Shown here: positions 45,330 through 54,247 of the stretch, piece after piece | Numbering within the stretch: the stretch's first letter is position 1 | Layout: each line of letters starts with the position of its first letter | Source: Lysobacteraceae bacterium NML93-0793 | GTDB taxonomy: Bacteria > Pseudomonadota > Gammaproteobacteria > Xanthomonadales > Xanthomonadaceae | Length of the DNA: 64,000 nt | Direction of reading: 5' to 3' | Assembly (NCBI GenBank): GCA_002324875.1 | Contig: NTJG01000001.1 | Span: forward strand, 62,001 to 126,000 | The notes under the pieces: model-generated | Databases searched by the model: none | Seen by the model: only the letters and a program-made list of their open reading frames with translations | Told to the model about the DNA's origin: nothing | Position numbers and translations under genes: made by a program

Positions 45330-48300
45330 TCAGTCGACCAGGGTCAGCAGCGAGGCGTTGCCGCCGGCGGCCGTGGTGTTGATGGTCACGGTCTTCTCGG
45401 TGGTGAAGCGCGGCAGGTAATGCGAGCCGCCGGCCTTGGGGCCGGTGCCCGACAGGCGCTGGCCGCCGAAGGGCTGCACGCCGACCACCGCGCCGATCTG
45501 GTTGCGGTTGACGTAGACGTTGCCGACCCGCGCACGCGCGGTGATGGTCTCGACCGTCTCGTCGATGCGGGAGTGGATGCCCAGGGTCAGGCCGTAGCCG
45601 GTGTTGTTGATCGCGTCGATCACCGCCTCGAGCTCGTTGGCCTTCCAGCGGATCACGTGCAGCGCCGGGCCGAAGTTCTCGCGCTGCAGCTGCGACAGCG
45701 ACTGCAGTTCCCAGGCGCGCGGTGCGAAGAAGGTGCCGTGCGCGGTGGCGTCGCCGACCGGCGTGGTCGCGATCAGACGCGCGTCCTTCGCCATGCGCTC
45801 GGCGTGCGCGTCGAGCATGCGCAGCGCGTCGGCGTCGATCACCGGGCCGACGTCGGTCGACAGCAGGGCCGGGTCGCCGACGGTGAGTTCGCGCATCGCG
45901 CCGGCCAGCATCTCCAGCACCTTGTCGGCGATGTCGTCCTGCACGAACAGCACGCGCGCGGCCGAGCAGCGCTGGCCGGCCGAGGTGAAGGCCGAGCCCA
46001 GCGCGTCCTTGACCAGCTGCTCGGGCAGGGCGGACGAGTCGGCGATCAGCGCGTTCTGGCCGCCGGTCTCGGCGATCAGCGTGCCGATCGCACCGTCGCG
46101 GGCGGCGAGCGCGCGGTTGATCGCCAGCGCGGTCGCGTTCGAGCCGGTGAACACGACGCCGGCCACGCGCACGTCCGAGGTCAGCGCCGCGCCGACGGTG
46201 GCGCCGTCGCCCGGCACGTACTGCAGCACGGCTTCGGGCACGCCGGCTTCGTGCAGCAGCCTGACCGCGGCATGGCCGACCAGCGTGGTCTGCTCGGCGG
46301 CCTTGGCGATGACCGTATTGCCCGCAACGAGCGCCGCGGCGATCTGGCCGGCGAAGATCGCCAGCGGGAAGTTCCACGGGCTGATGCAGACGAACACGCC
46401 GCGGCCCGAGAGTTGCAGGCTGTTGGATTCGCCGGTCGGGCCCGGCAGCGCCTCGACGATGAACAGCCGGCGGGCCTCGCCGGCGTAGTAACGCAGGAAG
46501 TCCACCGCCTCGCGCACTTCGGCCACGCCGTCGGGAATGGTCTTGCCGGCCTCGCGGGTGCACATCGCGATGTATTCGGGCATGCGCGCCTCCAGCAGGT
46601 CGGCGGCGTGCTCGAGGATCGCCGCGCGCGAGGCGGCGGGCATCGCGTTCCAGTCGGCATGGGCGTCGGTCGCATTGCGCAGCGCCTGCTCGACGGTCGC
46701 CTCGTCGGCGGCCTGCCACTGGCCCACGCGCACGCGGCGGTCGGCGGGGCTGGCGACCTCGATCGTCTCGCCGCGGCTGGTCGCCCCCGGCACCAGCGGA
46801 CCCGCGGTCCACGGGCCGGCATGCGCCTGGATCTGCTCGGCAAGTGCGGCGAGCTGCGCGTCGTTGGCGAGATTGACGCCCATGGAGTTGCTCCTGTCGT
46901 GCGACTGGCTGCGGAAGAGATCGACCGGCAGCGGAATGCGGGGGTGGGGAATGGATTCGAAACCGGACACGACCTCGACCGGATCGCGGATCAGGTCGTC
47001 GATCGCGACGTCCTCGTCGCTGATCCGGTTGACGAAGCTGGAGTTGGCGCCGTTCTCGAGCAGGCGCCGCACCAGATACGGCAGCAGGTCCTCGTGCGAG
47101 CCGACCGGGGCGTACACGCGGCAGGGCACGTCGAGGCGATCGGCCGGAATGACCTCGGCGTAGAGGTCGTCGCCCATGCCGTGCAGCTTCTGGAACTCGA
47201 ACGGATGGCCGCCGGCGCGCGCCCCGAGCAGGCGGGTGCCCATGCGGTGCACCGCGGCGATGGTGTGCGCGTTGTGGGTGGCGAACATCGGATAGATCGC
47301 GTCGGTGGCCGACAGCAGGCGACGCGCGTTCGCGAGGTAGCTGACGTCGGTGTTCGGCTTGCGGGTGAACACCGGATAGCCCGGATGGCCGTCGACCTGG
47401 GCGCGCTTGATCTCGCTGTCCCAGTAGGCGCCCTTGACCAGGCGCACCGGAATGCGGCGGCCGTGCGCGCGGGCCAGCGCGGCGATCCAGTCGATGACGA
47501 ACGGCGCACGCTTCTGGTAGGCCTGCACGACGATGCCGAAGCCGTCCCAGCCGGCGAGCGAGGCATCGGACCAGGCGGCCTCGATGACGTCGAGCGAGAG
47601 TTCCAGCCGGTCGGCTTCCTCGGCATCGACGGTCAGGCCGATCCGGTAGCCCTTCGCGCGCTGGGCCAGATCGAGCAGACGCGCCGCGAGTTCGGCCAGC
47701 ACGCGGTCGCGCTTGGCGTGTTCGTAGCGCGGATGCAGCGCCGAGAGCTTGACCGAGATCGATGGCGCGGTGATCGCATCGTCGAACGGTCCGGTGCGGC
47801 CGATCGCGTCGATCGCGTCGCGGTAGGCCTTCAGATAGCGGTCCGCGTCGGCCTGGGTCAGCGCGGCCTCGCCGAGCATGTCGAAGGAATAGCGGTAGGC
47901 CGCGTTGGCGCCCTTGCGCGAGCGCGTCAGCGCCTCGCCGATCGTGCGGCCCATGACGAACTGGTGGCCCATGATCCGCATCGCCTGGCGCACCGCGAGC
48001 CGGATCACCGGCTCGCCGACGCGGCCGATCAGGCGCTTGAACGCGTTGTGGACGTCGCGCTTGGTGTCGTCGGCGAGGTCGACCAGGTGGCCGGTCAGCA
48101 TCAGCCCCCAGGTCGAGGCGTTGACCAGCACCGAGTCGGACTGGCCCATGTGCTTCTTCCAGTTGGCCTCGCCCAGCTTGTCGCGGATCAGCGCATCGGC
48201 CGTGTCCTGGTCCGGAATGCGCAGCAGCGCCTCGGCCACGCACATCAGCAGCACGCCCTCCTCGCTGCCGAGGTCGTACTGCTGCATGAAGGCCTCGATC

Positions 48301-48569
48301 GCGCCCTGGTGCTGGGCCCGCGCGCGCACCCGGCGCACCAGATCGGCCGCGGTGGTCTGGATCGCGGCGCGGTCGGCCTCGCTCCAGTCCGCGCAGGGCT
48401 GGCGCGCCTGGCCGAGAAGTTCACGCACATGGGCGGTTTCGTCGCGCGTCCAGGCCGCGGTGATCGCGGCGCGCAGCGACGGACGGGAGGCCGCCGGGGA
48501 GGCGGTCGACGGACTGGCGTTCAAGAGGGACGACCGGCAGAGGCAGAAGCGGAATTCTAGCGTGCGCAT
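45330..48569 (-). CDS. putA: bifunctional proline dehydrogenase / L-glutamate-gamma-semialdehyde dehydrogenase
   Basis: A 1079-residue enzyme that oxidises proline to glutamate in two steps, feeding electrons to ubiquinone via FAD. The proline dehydrogenase half includes RLVKGAYWDSEIKRAQ and the VFTRKPNTDVSYLANAR block. The aldehyde dehydrogenase half has IAETGGQNALI (Glu) and SAGQRCSAARVLF (catalytic Cys). It lacks the N-terminal ribbon-helix-helix DNA-binding domain of the trifunctional E. coli protein. ATG at 48569 is chosen; a TTG at 48524 is possible. It diverges from the cox cluster. Confidence 0.94.
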   Translation of the reverse strand: MRTLEFRFCLCRSSLLNASPSTASPAASRPSLRAAITAAWTRDETAHVRELLGQARQPCADWSEADRAAIQTTAADLVRRVRARAQHQGAIEAFMQQYDLGSEEGVLLMCVAEALLRIPDQDTADALIRDKLGEANWKKHMGQSDSVLVNASTWGLMLTGHLVDLADDTKRDVHNAFKRLIGRVGEPVIRLAVRQAMRIMGHQFVMGRTIGEALTRSRKGANAAYRYSFDMLGEAALTQADADRYLKAYRDAIDAIGRTGPFDDAITAPSISVKLSALHPRYEHAKRDRVLAELAARLLDLAQRAKGYRIGLTVDAEEADRLELSLDVIEAAWSDASLAGWDGFGIVVQAYQKRAPFVIDWIAALARAHGRRIPVRLVKGAYWDSEIKRAQVDGHPGYPVFTRKPNTDVSYLANARRLLSATDAIYPMFATHNAHTIAAVHRMGTRLLGARAGGHPFEFQKLHGMGDDLYAEVIPADRLDVPCRVYAPVGSHEDLLPYLVRRLLENGANSSFVNRISDEDVAIDDLIRDPVEVVSGFESIPHPRIPLPVDLFRSQSHDRSNSMGVNLANDAQLAALAEQIQAHAGPWTAGPLVPGATSRGETIEVASPADRRVRVGQWQAADEATVEQALRNATDAHADWNAMPAASRAAILEHAADLLEARMPEYIAMCTREAGKTIPDGVAEVREAVDFLRYYAGEARRLFIVEALPGPTGESNSLQLSGRGVFVCISPWNFPLAIFAGQIAAALVAGNTVIAKAAEQTTLVGHAAVRLLHEAGVPEAVLQYVPGDGATVGAALTSDVRVAGVVFTGSNATALAINRALAARDGAIGTLIAETGGQNALIADSSALPEQLVKDALGSAFTSAGQRCSAARVLFVQDDIADKVLEMLAGAMRELTVGDPALLSTDVGPVIDADALRMLDAHAERMAKDARLIATTPVGDATAHGTFFAPRAWELQSLSQLQRENFGPALHVIRWKANELEAVIDAINNTGYGLTLGIHSRIDETVETITARARVGNVYVNRNQIGAVVGVQPFGGQRLSGTGPKAGGSHYLPRFTTEKTVTINTTAAGGNASLLTLVD

Positions 48570-48690
48570 GGCCTTCCGACTGTGCCGCGCGCGGCCTCTG
48601 CACGGCGCCCGGCGCGCCGGTCCGGGCCCCCGCGTCTGTTCATGGCGCGCTGCAGCACGCCGCTGTCAAGAGGGTCCGGCGCCGTGCGGC

Positions 48691-48720
48691 TTGCCCCTGC
48701 CGATCACCGACAGCTACCAT
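48691..48720 (+). promoter_or_regulatory. candidate promoter of the cytochrome oxidase cluster
   Basis: TTGCCC and TACCAT are separated by 18 nt, about 100 bp before coxB. It is the best sigma-70-like match in the 254-bp putA-coxB divergent region, but not strong. Confidence 0.35.
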
Positions 48721-48823
48721 TCATTGGTTATTCGCAGTACGCCGCCGCTCCTGCGTATGCCGCTTCCGGTTCCGGACCGGGCATGGATCGGACGCGTTCC
48801 CGCCAGACAACGCCAGCGCAGGC

Positions 48824-49765
48824 ATGGGGTCCGATGTGAAGCAAGCCGGTCGTTTCAAGCAGTGGGTGGGGGGGCTCGCCGCACTGGCGTTGTCCGCGAA
48901 CGTCGCGGCGCAGTCCGCCGATCCGCATCGGTGGCAGCTCAACATGGGCAAGGGCGTCACCGCCTCGTCCCAGCACGCCTACGACGCGCACATGCTCGCG
49001 CTGTGGATCTGCGTGGCCATCGGCGCGCTGGTCTTCGGTGCGATGGCGATCGCGATGTTCCGCTTCCGCAAATCGCGCGGCGTGACCCCGGCGACGTTCA
49101 CCCACAACACCACCGCCGAGATCATCTGGACCGTCGTACCGATCATCCTGCTGGTGATCATGGCGGTGCCCGCCACGCGCAAGCTGATCGCGATGTACGA
49201 CACCCGCGATGCGGCGATGACCGTCAAGGTCACCGGCGTGCAGTGGATGTGGCATTACGAATACATGGGCGAGAACGTCACCCTGACCAGCCGCCTCGAC
49301 CGTGAGAGCGACCGCCTGCGCCAGGGCCGCAACACCACACGCGCCGAGCTCGACGCGCACGGGCATTACCTGCTCGACGTCGACAACCAACTGGTGCTGC
49401 CCACCGACACCAAGATCCGCTTCGTGGTCACCGCCGACGACGTGATCCACTCCTGGTGGGTGCCGGCCTTCGGCTGGAAGCAGGACGCGATTCCGGGCCT
49501 GGTCAACGAAGCCTGGACCGAGATCCTCGAGCCCGGCGTCTACCGCGGCCAGTGCGCCGAACTGTGCGGCAAGGACCACGGGTTCATGCCGATCGTCGTG
49601 CGCGCCGTGCCACCGGCCGAATTCGAGCAGTGGCTCGCCGCCGAGAAGGCGAAGAACGCACCGGCCGAACCGGCGCCCGCCGCGCCCGCGCCCGCCGCCG
49701 CACCGGCGGCCGAGGACGCGACCGTGCAGTCTCCTTCCGCCCCCGCCGCGCCCGCGGCCGGCTGA
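48824..49765 (+). CDS. coxB: cytochrome c oxidase subunit II
   Basis: A 313-residue periplasm-facing subunit that takes electrons from cytochrome c. A signal or first helix ends near NVAAQS; two membrane helices follow (ALWICVAIGALVFGAMAIAM and IIWTVVPIILLVIMAVPA). The binuclear copper site is YRGQCAELCGKDHGFM with His in DDVIHSWWVPAFG. The last 45 residues are an Ala/Pro tail; there is no fused cytochrome c domain. First gene of the oxidase cluster, 18 bp before coxA. Confidence 0.95.
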   Translation: MGSDVKQAGRFKQWVGGLAALALSANVAAQSADPHRWQLNMGKGVTASSQHAYDAHMLALWICVAIGALVFGAMAIAMFRFRKSRGVTPATFTHNTTAEIIWTVVPIILLVIMAVPATRKLIAMYDTRDAAMTVKVTGVQWMWHYEYMGENVTLTSRLDRESDRLRQGRNTTRAELDAHGHYLLDVDNQLVLPTDTKIRFVVTADDVIHSWWVPAFGWKQDAIPGLVNEAWTEILEPGVYRGQCAELCGKDHGFMPIVVRAVPPAEFEQWLAAEKAKNAPAEPAPAAPAPAAAPAAEDATVQSPSAPAAPAAG

Positions 49766-49783
49766 TCGCCTCGAGGTTCCTTC

Positions 49784-51403
49784 ATGTCGACGACCACCGC
49801 CACAGCCGACGCGCACCACGACGATCACGCCCACAGGCAGGGCTTCGTCCAGCGCTGGTTCTTCTCCACGAACCACAAGGACATCGGCACGCTGTACCTG
49901 CTGTTCTCGTTCGTGATGTTCATCATCGGCGCGGCGATGAGCGTGATCATCCGCACCGAGCTCGCCGCGCCGGGCCTGCAGCACGTCAGCCCGACGTTCT
50001 TCAACCAGATGACCACCATGCACGCGCTGGTGATGATCTTCGGCGGCGTGATGCCGGCCTTCGTCGGCCTCGCCAACTGGATGATCCCGCTGCAGATCGG
50101 CGCGCCGGACATGGCGCTGCCGCGCATGAACAACTGGTCGTTCTGGATCCTGCCGTTCGCGTTCACCCTGCTGCTGGCGACGCTGTTCCTGCCCGGCGGT
50201 GGTCCGGCCGGCGGCTGGACGCTGTATCCGCCGCTGTCGTTGCAGGGCGGCAGCAGCGTGTCGCTGACGATCTTCGCCATCCACATGATGGGCATCAGCT
50301 CGATCATGGGCGCGATCAACGTCATCGCGACCATCCTCAACATGCGCGCCCCGGGCGTCGACCTGTTGAAGATGCCGATCTTCTGCTGGACCTGGCTGAT
50401 CACCGCGTTCCTGCTGATCGCGGTGATGCCGGTGCTGGCCGGCGCGGTCACGATGCTGCTGACCGACAAGTTCTTCATGACCTCGTTCTTCAACGCGGCC
50501 GGTGGCGGCGACCCGGTGATGTACCAGCACATCTTCTGGTTCTTCGGGCACCCCGAGGTCTACATCATGATCCTGCCGGCGTTCGGCATCGTCTCGGAGA
50601 TCATCCCCACCTTCAGCCGCAAGCCGCTGTTTGGTTACCAGGCGATGGTCTACGCGACGGCGGCGATCGCGTTCCTGAGCTTCATCGTCTGGGCCCACCA
50701 CATGTTCACCGTGGGCATGCCGCTGGGCGGTGAGATCTACTTCATGTTCGCGACCATGCTGATCTCCATTCCCACGGGCGTGAAGATCTTCAACTGGGTG
50801 TCGACGATGTGGCGCGGTGCGATGACGTTCGAGGCGCCGATGCTGTGGGCCGTCGCGTTCGTGATCCTGTTCACCATCGGCGGCTTCTCCGGCCTGATGC
50901 TCGCCATCGTGCCGGCCGACTTCCAGTACCACGACACCTACTTCGTGGTGGCGCACTTCCACTACGTGCTGGTGACCGGCGCGCTGTTCTCGATCATCGC
51001 GGCCGTCTACTACTGGTGGCCGAAGTGGACCGGGCGCATGTACAGCGAGTTCTGGGCGAAGGTGCAGTTCTGGTGGACGATCGTGTTCGTCAACCTGCTG
51101 TTCTTCCCGCAGCACTTCCTGGGCCTGGCCGGCATGCCGCGGCGCATTCCCGACTACAACGTCGTGTTCGCCGACTGGAACCTGATCAGCTCGGTGGGCG
51201 CGTTCGGCATGTTCGTCACGCCGTTCATGATGTTCGCGATCCTGCTGCACTCGAAGCTGCGCGGCGCGCCCGCCGCGGCGCGCTCGTGGGAAGGCGCGAA
51301 GGGCCTGGAGTGGACGGTGCCGTCGCCGGCCCCGCACCACACCTTCGCCAAGCCGCCGATCCTCAAGCCCGGCGATCTCGCGCACGACGACATCAGCCAC
51401 TGA
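49784..51403 (+). CDS. coxA: cytochrome c oxidase subunit I
   Basis: A 539-residue catalytic subunit of the aa3-type oxidase with about twelve helices. Haem and copper ligands are in place: TMHALVMIFGG (low-spin haem), FFGHPEVYIMILP (copper His and cross-linked Tyr), VWAHHMFTVGM (copper His pair) and DTYFVVAHFHYVL (haem a3 and a). It reduces oxygen to water and pumps protons. ATG at 49784; a small membrane gene follows 13 bp later. Confidence 0.97.
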   Translation: MSTTTATADAHHDDHAHRQGFVQRWFFSTNHKDIGTLYLLFSFVMFIIGAAMSVIIRTELAAPGLQHVSPTFFNQMTTMHALVMIFGGVMPAFVGLANWMIPLQIGAPDMALPRMNNWSFWILPFAFTLLLATLFLPGGGPAGGWTLYPPLSLQGGSSVSLTIFAIHMMGISSIMGAINVIATILNMRAPGVDLLKMPIFCWTWLITAFLLIAVMPVLAGAVTMLLTDKFFMTSFFNAAGGGDPVMYQHIFWFFGHPEVYIMILPAFGIVSEIIPTFSRKPLFGYQAMVYATAAIAFLSFIVWAHHMFTVGMPLGGEIYFMFATMLISIPTGVKIFNWVSTMWRGAMTFEAPMLWAVAFVILFTIGGFSGLMLAIVPADFQYHDTYFVVAHFHYVLVTGALFSIIAAVYYWWPKWTGRMYSEFWAKVQFWWTIVFVNLLFFPQHFLGLAGMPRRIPDYNVVFADWNLISSVGAFGMFVTPFMMFAILLHSKLRGAPAAARSWEGAKGLEWTVPSPAPHHTFAKPPILKPGDLAHDDISH

Positions 51404-51416
51404 CGCCGCGGAGACG

Positions 51417-51560
51417 ATGCAGGCCACGATGCCCACGCCCGATGCCAATGACGACCTCGTCGCACGCCGCCGGCGCGCGCGTCGCACGGCGATCGTGGTG
51501 GCGGTGATCGCGGCCTCGGTCTACGTCGGCTTCATCCTGCGCGGGGTGCTGCTGTCGTGA
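51417..51560 (+). CDS. small single-pass membrane protein between coxA and ctaG
   Basis: A 47-residue product: acidic head (MQATMPTPDANDD), an Arg-rich stretch (LVARRRRARRTA) and one helix (IVVAVIAASVYVGFILRGVL). Its stop overlaps the GTG start of ctaG (GTGA at 51557-51560). Small proteins in this position are annotated as cytochrome oxidase small assembly proteins in related genomes; function is inferred from place. Confidence 0.75.
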   Translation: MQATMPTPDANDDLVARRRRARRTAIVVAVIAASVYVGFILRGVLLS

Positions 51561-52183
51561 GCGAGACCCCGCACGTGCCGGATCAGCGGACCGACACCCG
51601 ACCGGCGTCGAAGACCTTCGGCATCGGCAAGCTGGTGGGCATCTCGGTCGTCGCGTTCGCCTTCACGTTCTCGCTGGTCCCGCTGTACCGCATCGCCTGC
51701 GAGAAGGTGTTCGGCATCCGTCTCGAGAACAGCGCGGCCAGCGCACCGGCCACCAGCGCCACGCCGGCCGAGCGCTGGGTGACGGTGGAGTTCGACGCCA
51801 CGGTGAACTCGCGGCTGCCGTGGTCGTTCCGTCCCAACGAGACGCGCATGCGCGTGCAGGTGGGGCAGCAGTACGAGACCACGTACTACGCGCACAACGA
51901 CAGCACTGCACCCGTCGTCGGCAGCGCCACGCCGTCGGTGGCACCGGCACGCGCGTCGGGGTTCTTCCAGAAGACCGAGTGCTTCTGCTTCACCGCGCAG
52001 ACGCTCGAGGCCGGCGAAACCCGCGACATGCCGGTGCGCTTCATCATCGATCCGTCGTTGCCGCCCGACGTCAACACGGTCACGTTGTCGTATACCTTCT
52101 TCAAGAACGATGTGCTGACCTCGCGCCTGGCCGCGCAGGGCGCGGCTGCCCCCGGGCGTGCCGGTCCGGCTGCTGCTCCGTGA
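51557..52183 (+). CDS. ctaG: cytochrome c oxidase assembly protein CtaG (Cox11)
   Basis: A 208-residue inner-membrane copper chaperone that delivers copper to the CuB site of subunit I. One N-terminal helix (about residues 24-44, LVGISVVAFAFTFSLVPLYR) precedes a periplasmic beta domain containing the copper motif ECFCFTAQTL. The end, NTVTLSYTFFKN, is typical. Start codon is GTG, overlapping the preceding small gene. Confidence 0.94.
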   Translation: MSETPHVPDQRTDTRPASKTFGIGKLVGISVVAFAFTFSLVPLYRIACEKVFGIRLENSAASAPATSATPAERWVTVEFDATVNSRLPWSFRPNETRMRVQVGQQYETTYYAHNDSTAPVVGSATPSVAPARASGFFQKTECFCFTAQTLEAGETRDMPVRFIIDPSLPPDVNTVTLSYTFFKNDVLTSRLAAQGAAAPGRAGPAAAP

Positions 52184-52229
52184 GCTGCGCATCCTCCCTT
52201 TGAACCGAGCCCGAGACACGGACATCGCC

Positions 52230-53114
52230 ATGGCCGACGCCAAGCCCGCACCGCACGACCCCGACGTCTATTTCGTGCCGCACGACAGCAAGTGGCCGTT
52301 GTTCGCGTCGGTCGCCCTGTTCCTGACCATGCTCGGCCTGGCGAGCTGGTTCAACGAGGCGAGCTGGGGCCGGCCGATGTTCTTCGTCGGCGCCGCGGTG
52401 CTGGCGCTGATCCTGTTCAAGTGGTTCGCCGACGTGATCCTCGAATCGGTCTCGGGCTACTACAACCGTCAGGTCGACCTGTCGTTCCGGATGGGGATGG
52501 TGTGGTTCATCTTCTCGGAGATCATGTTCTTCGCCGCGTTCTTCGGCGCGCTGTTCTATGCGCGCACGCTGTCGCTGCCGTGGCTGGGCGGCGAGGGCAG
52601 CGGCGCGATGACCAATGCGGTGCTGTGGGACGGCTACAGCGCGGCGTGGCCGACGGCCGGCCCGGGCGAGGTCGGCGGCGTGTTCCAGACGATTCCCGCC
52701 TGGGGCCTGCCGCTGCTCAATACCCTGATCCTGCTGGCCTCGGGCGTGACCATCACCATCGCCCACCATGCGCTGCGCGCCGCACGCCGCACCCAGCTGC
52801 TGGTGTTCCTCGGCGCGACGATCCTGCTCGGCTGCGTGTTCCTGTTTTTCCAGATCGAGGAATACGTCCACGCCTATCGCGATCTCAATCTGACGATGGG
52901 CTCGGGCATCTACGGCTCGACGTTCTTCATGCTGACCGGCTTCCACGGCGCGCACGTGACGCTCGGCACGATCATGCTGATCGTGATCTGGCTGCGTTGC
53001 TACAAGGGCCACTTCACGAAGGAGAACCACTTCGCGTTCGAAGCGGTGGCCTGGTACTGGCACTTCGTCGACGTGGTGTGGCTGGTTCTCTTTCTGTTCG
53101 TCTACGTCGTCTGA
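52230..53114 (+). CDS. coxC: cytochrome c oxidase subunit III
   Basis: A 294-residue membrane subunit with seven helices that stabilises the oxidase and its proton uptake. Typical blocks: MVWFIFSEIMFFAAFFGALF, GVTITIAHHALRAARR, GSTFFMLTGFHGAHVTLGT and the closing YWHFVDVVWLVLFLFVYV. ATG at 52230, 46 bp after ctaG. A short hairpin repeat follows directly. Confidence 0.96.
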   Translation: MADAKPAPHDPDVYFVPHDSKWPLFASVALFLTMLGLASWFNEASWGRPMFFVGAAVLALILFKWFADVILESVSGYYNRQVDLSFRMGMVWFIFSEIMFFAAFFGALFYARTLSLPWLGGEGSGAMTNAVLWDGYSAAWPTAGPGEVGGVFQTIPAWGLPLLNTLILLASGVTITIAHHALRAARRTQLLVFLGATILLGCVFLFFQIEEYVHAYRDLNLTMGSGIYGSTFFMLTGFHGAHVTLGTIMLIVIWLRCYKGHFTKENHFAFEAVAWYWHFVDVVWLVLFLFVYVV

Positions 53115-53128
53115 CGACGTGGACGAAC

Positions 53129-53202
53129 GTGATTCGTGATGGGTGATTCGCAAGCGCCAACGCTCGCGATCCGCCGTTCCCAATCACGAATCACCAAATC
53201 AC
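53129..53202. repeat. short hairpin repeat (GATTCGTGATGGGTGATTCG family)
   Basis: Left part GTGATTCGTGATGGGTGATT pairs with right part CAATCACGAATCACCAAATC. It lies between the convergent coxC and the small minus-strand gene and could serve as a transcript end. Related copies at 41664 and 63503. Confidence 0.75.
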
Positions 53203-53228
53203 ACCCCCACGGAATCCGGACGGCAGCG

Positions 53229-53453
53229 TCAGCCGTAGATTCCATGCGGCCGGATCCATCCCATCGCGACCGCCAGCAGCACCAGGGCGATCAGGGCCAC
53301 CGACAGGCCGATGCGGCGCGTCAGCGCCTTCACGGTGCGGTCGCTCTGCCCCTTGTCGGTCAGCATGTAATAGAGACCGGCCCCGAGGTTCCAGAGAATC
53401 AGGAGCACGAAGCCGATGATCAACAGCGTCTTGAGCGAATCGTTCATCACCAT
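53229..53453 (-). CDS. twin transmembrane protein (DUF2909 family)
   Basis: A 74-residue protein with two hydrophobic helices (TLLIIGFVLLILWNLGAGLY and LSVALIALVLLAVAMGW) joined by a basic loop (TDKGQSDRTVKALTRRI). The family is often encoded within cytochrome oxidase clusters but on the opposite strand, as here between coxC and surf1. Start at 53453 or, two codons later, 53447. Confidence 0.82.
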   Translation of the reverse strand: MVMNDSLKTLLIIGFVLLILWNLGAGLYYMLTDKGQSDRTVKALTRRIGLSVALIALVLLAVAMGWIRPHGIYG

Positions 53454-53512
53454 GGCGGACTCCGGGGCGCGCGGGACGTGAGCGGAGTATCGCAGCGTGC
53501 CGGGGGTGATGT

Positions 53513-54247
53513 GTGAGTCCGCGGACGACGCGCGTGGCCGGCTGGATGCTCGCTCTCGTCGTCATCGTGGTGTGCAGTGCGCTCGGGCAGTGGCAGCTCA
53601 CGCGCATGCAGGAAAAGCGCGCGATGCTCGACGCGGTCGAGGCGGTCCTCGAGGCCCGTGTGCCAGTGCCGCTCGCCCGTGCAGCCGATGCCGGCAGGGC
53701 GCGCGACTACGACTGGGCCGAAGGACGCGGTCACTTCGTCGACGGCAAGCCCTGGGTGCTCGACAACCAGATCCGCGACGGTCAGGCCGGCCTGCGCATC
53801 TTCCGGCTGTTCGTGCCGGATGACGGCGCGCCGCTGCTGGTGGATCTGGGCTGGACACCGATCGTCGACCGCAGCGCACGTCTGCCGGCCGCGGCGATCG
53901 TCGCGGGCGACGGTCTGGCAGGCGAGACGATGGACCTGCGCGGTCTTCTTCTGCCGCCGCCGTCGAGCGGTCTCGCGTTGGGGCCCGCCCTGCAAGAGGG
54001 GGCGACATTCCTGATGACCCGCGTCGACATGCCCGCCGTCGCATCCGCTGCGGGCGTTTCCGGGCTGGCGCCGCGCGTGCTGCGCCTCGATCCGGCCATC
54101 GCGCTGGGCCAGGCGCGCGATCTCGACGTCCTGCCCAACACGCTGCCGCCCGAGAAGCACCTGGGCTACGCCGTGCAGTGGTTCGGCCTCGCGCTGGCTG
54201 CGCTGGTCACCGCCCTCGTCCTCAGCTTCCGCACTCGCCGCCGATGA
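53513..54247 (+). CDS. SURF1-family cytochrome oxidase biogenesis protein
   Basis: A 244-residue inner-membrane protein with one helix at each end (AGWMLALVVIVVCSALGQWQ and GYAVQWFGLALAALVTALVL) and a periplasmic loop. Conserved family segments: GQWQLTRMQEKRAM, PWVLDNQIRDGQAGLRIF and GWTPI. SURF1 helps insert haem a into subunit I. Start is GTG at 53513. Its stop overlaps the next start (ATGA at 54244). Confidence 0.9.
   Translation: MSPRTTRVAGWMLALVVIVVCSALGQWQLTRMQEKRAMLDAVEAVLEARVPVPLARAADAGRARDYDWAEGRGHFVDGKPWVLDNQIRDGQAGLRIFRLFVPDDGAPLLVDLGWTPIVDRSARLPAAAIVAGDGLAGETMDLRGLLLPPPSSGLALGPALQEGATFLMTRVDMPAVASAAGVSGLAPRVLRLDPAIALGQARDLDVLPNTLPPEKHLGYAVQWFGLALAALVTALVLSFRTRRR

Noticed and set aside
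45420..48560. Plus-strand open frame of about 1046 codons opposite putA
   Set aside because: Antisense shadow of a well-supported enzyme.
48524..48569. TTG start for PutA at 48524
   Set aside because: Possible, but the ATG at 48569 has a GGAAGG site; left as an alternative only.
48728..51487. Minus-strand open frame of about 919 codons, His/Glu/Arg-rich, opposite coxB and coxA
   Set aside because: Composition arises from the complement of hydrophobic codons; no ribosome site or family.
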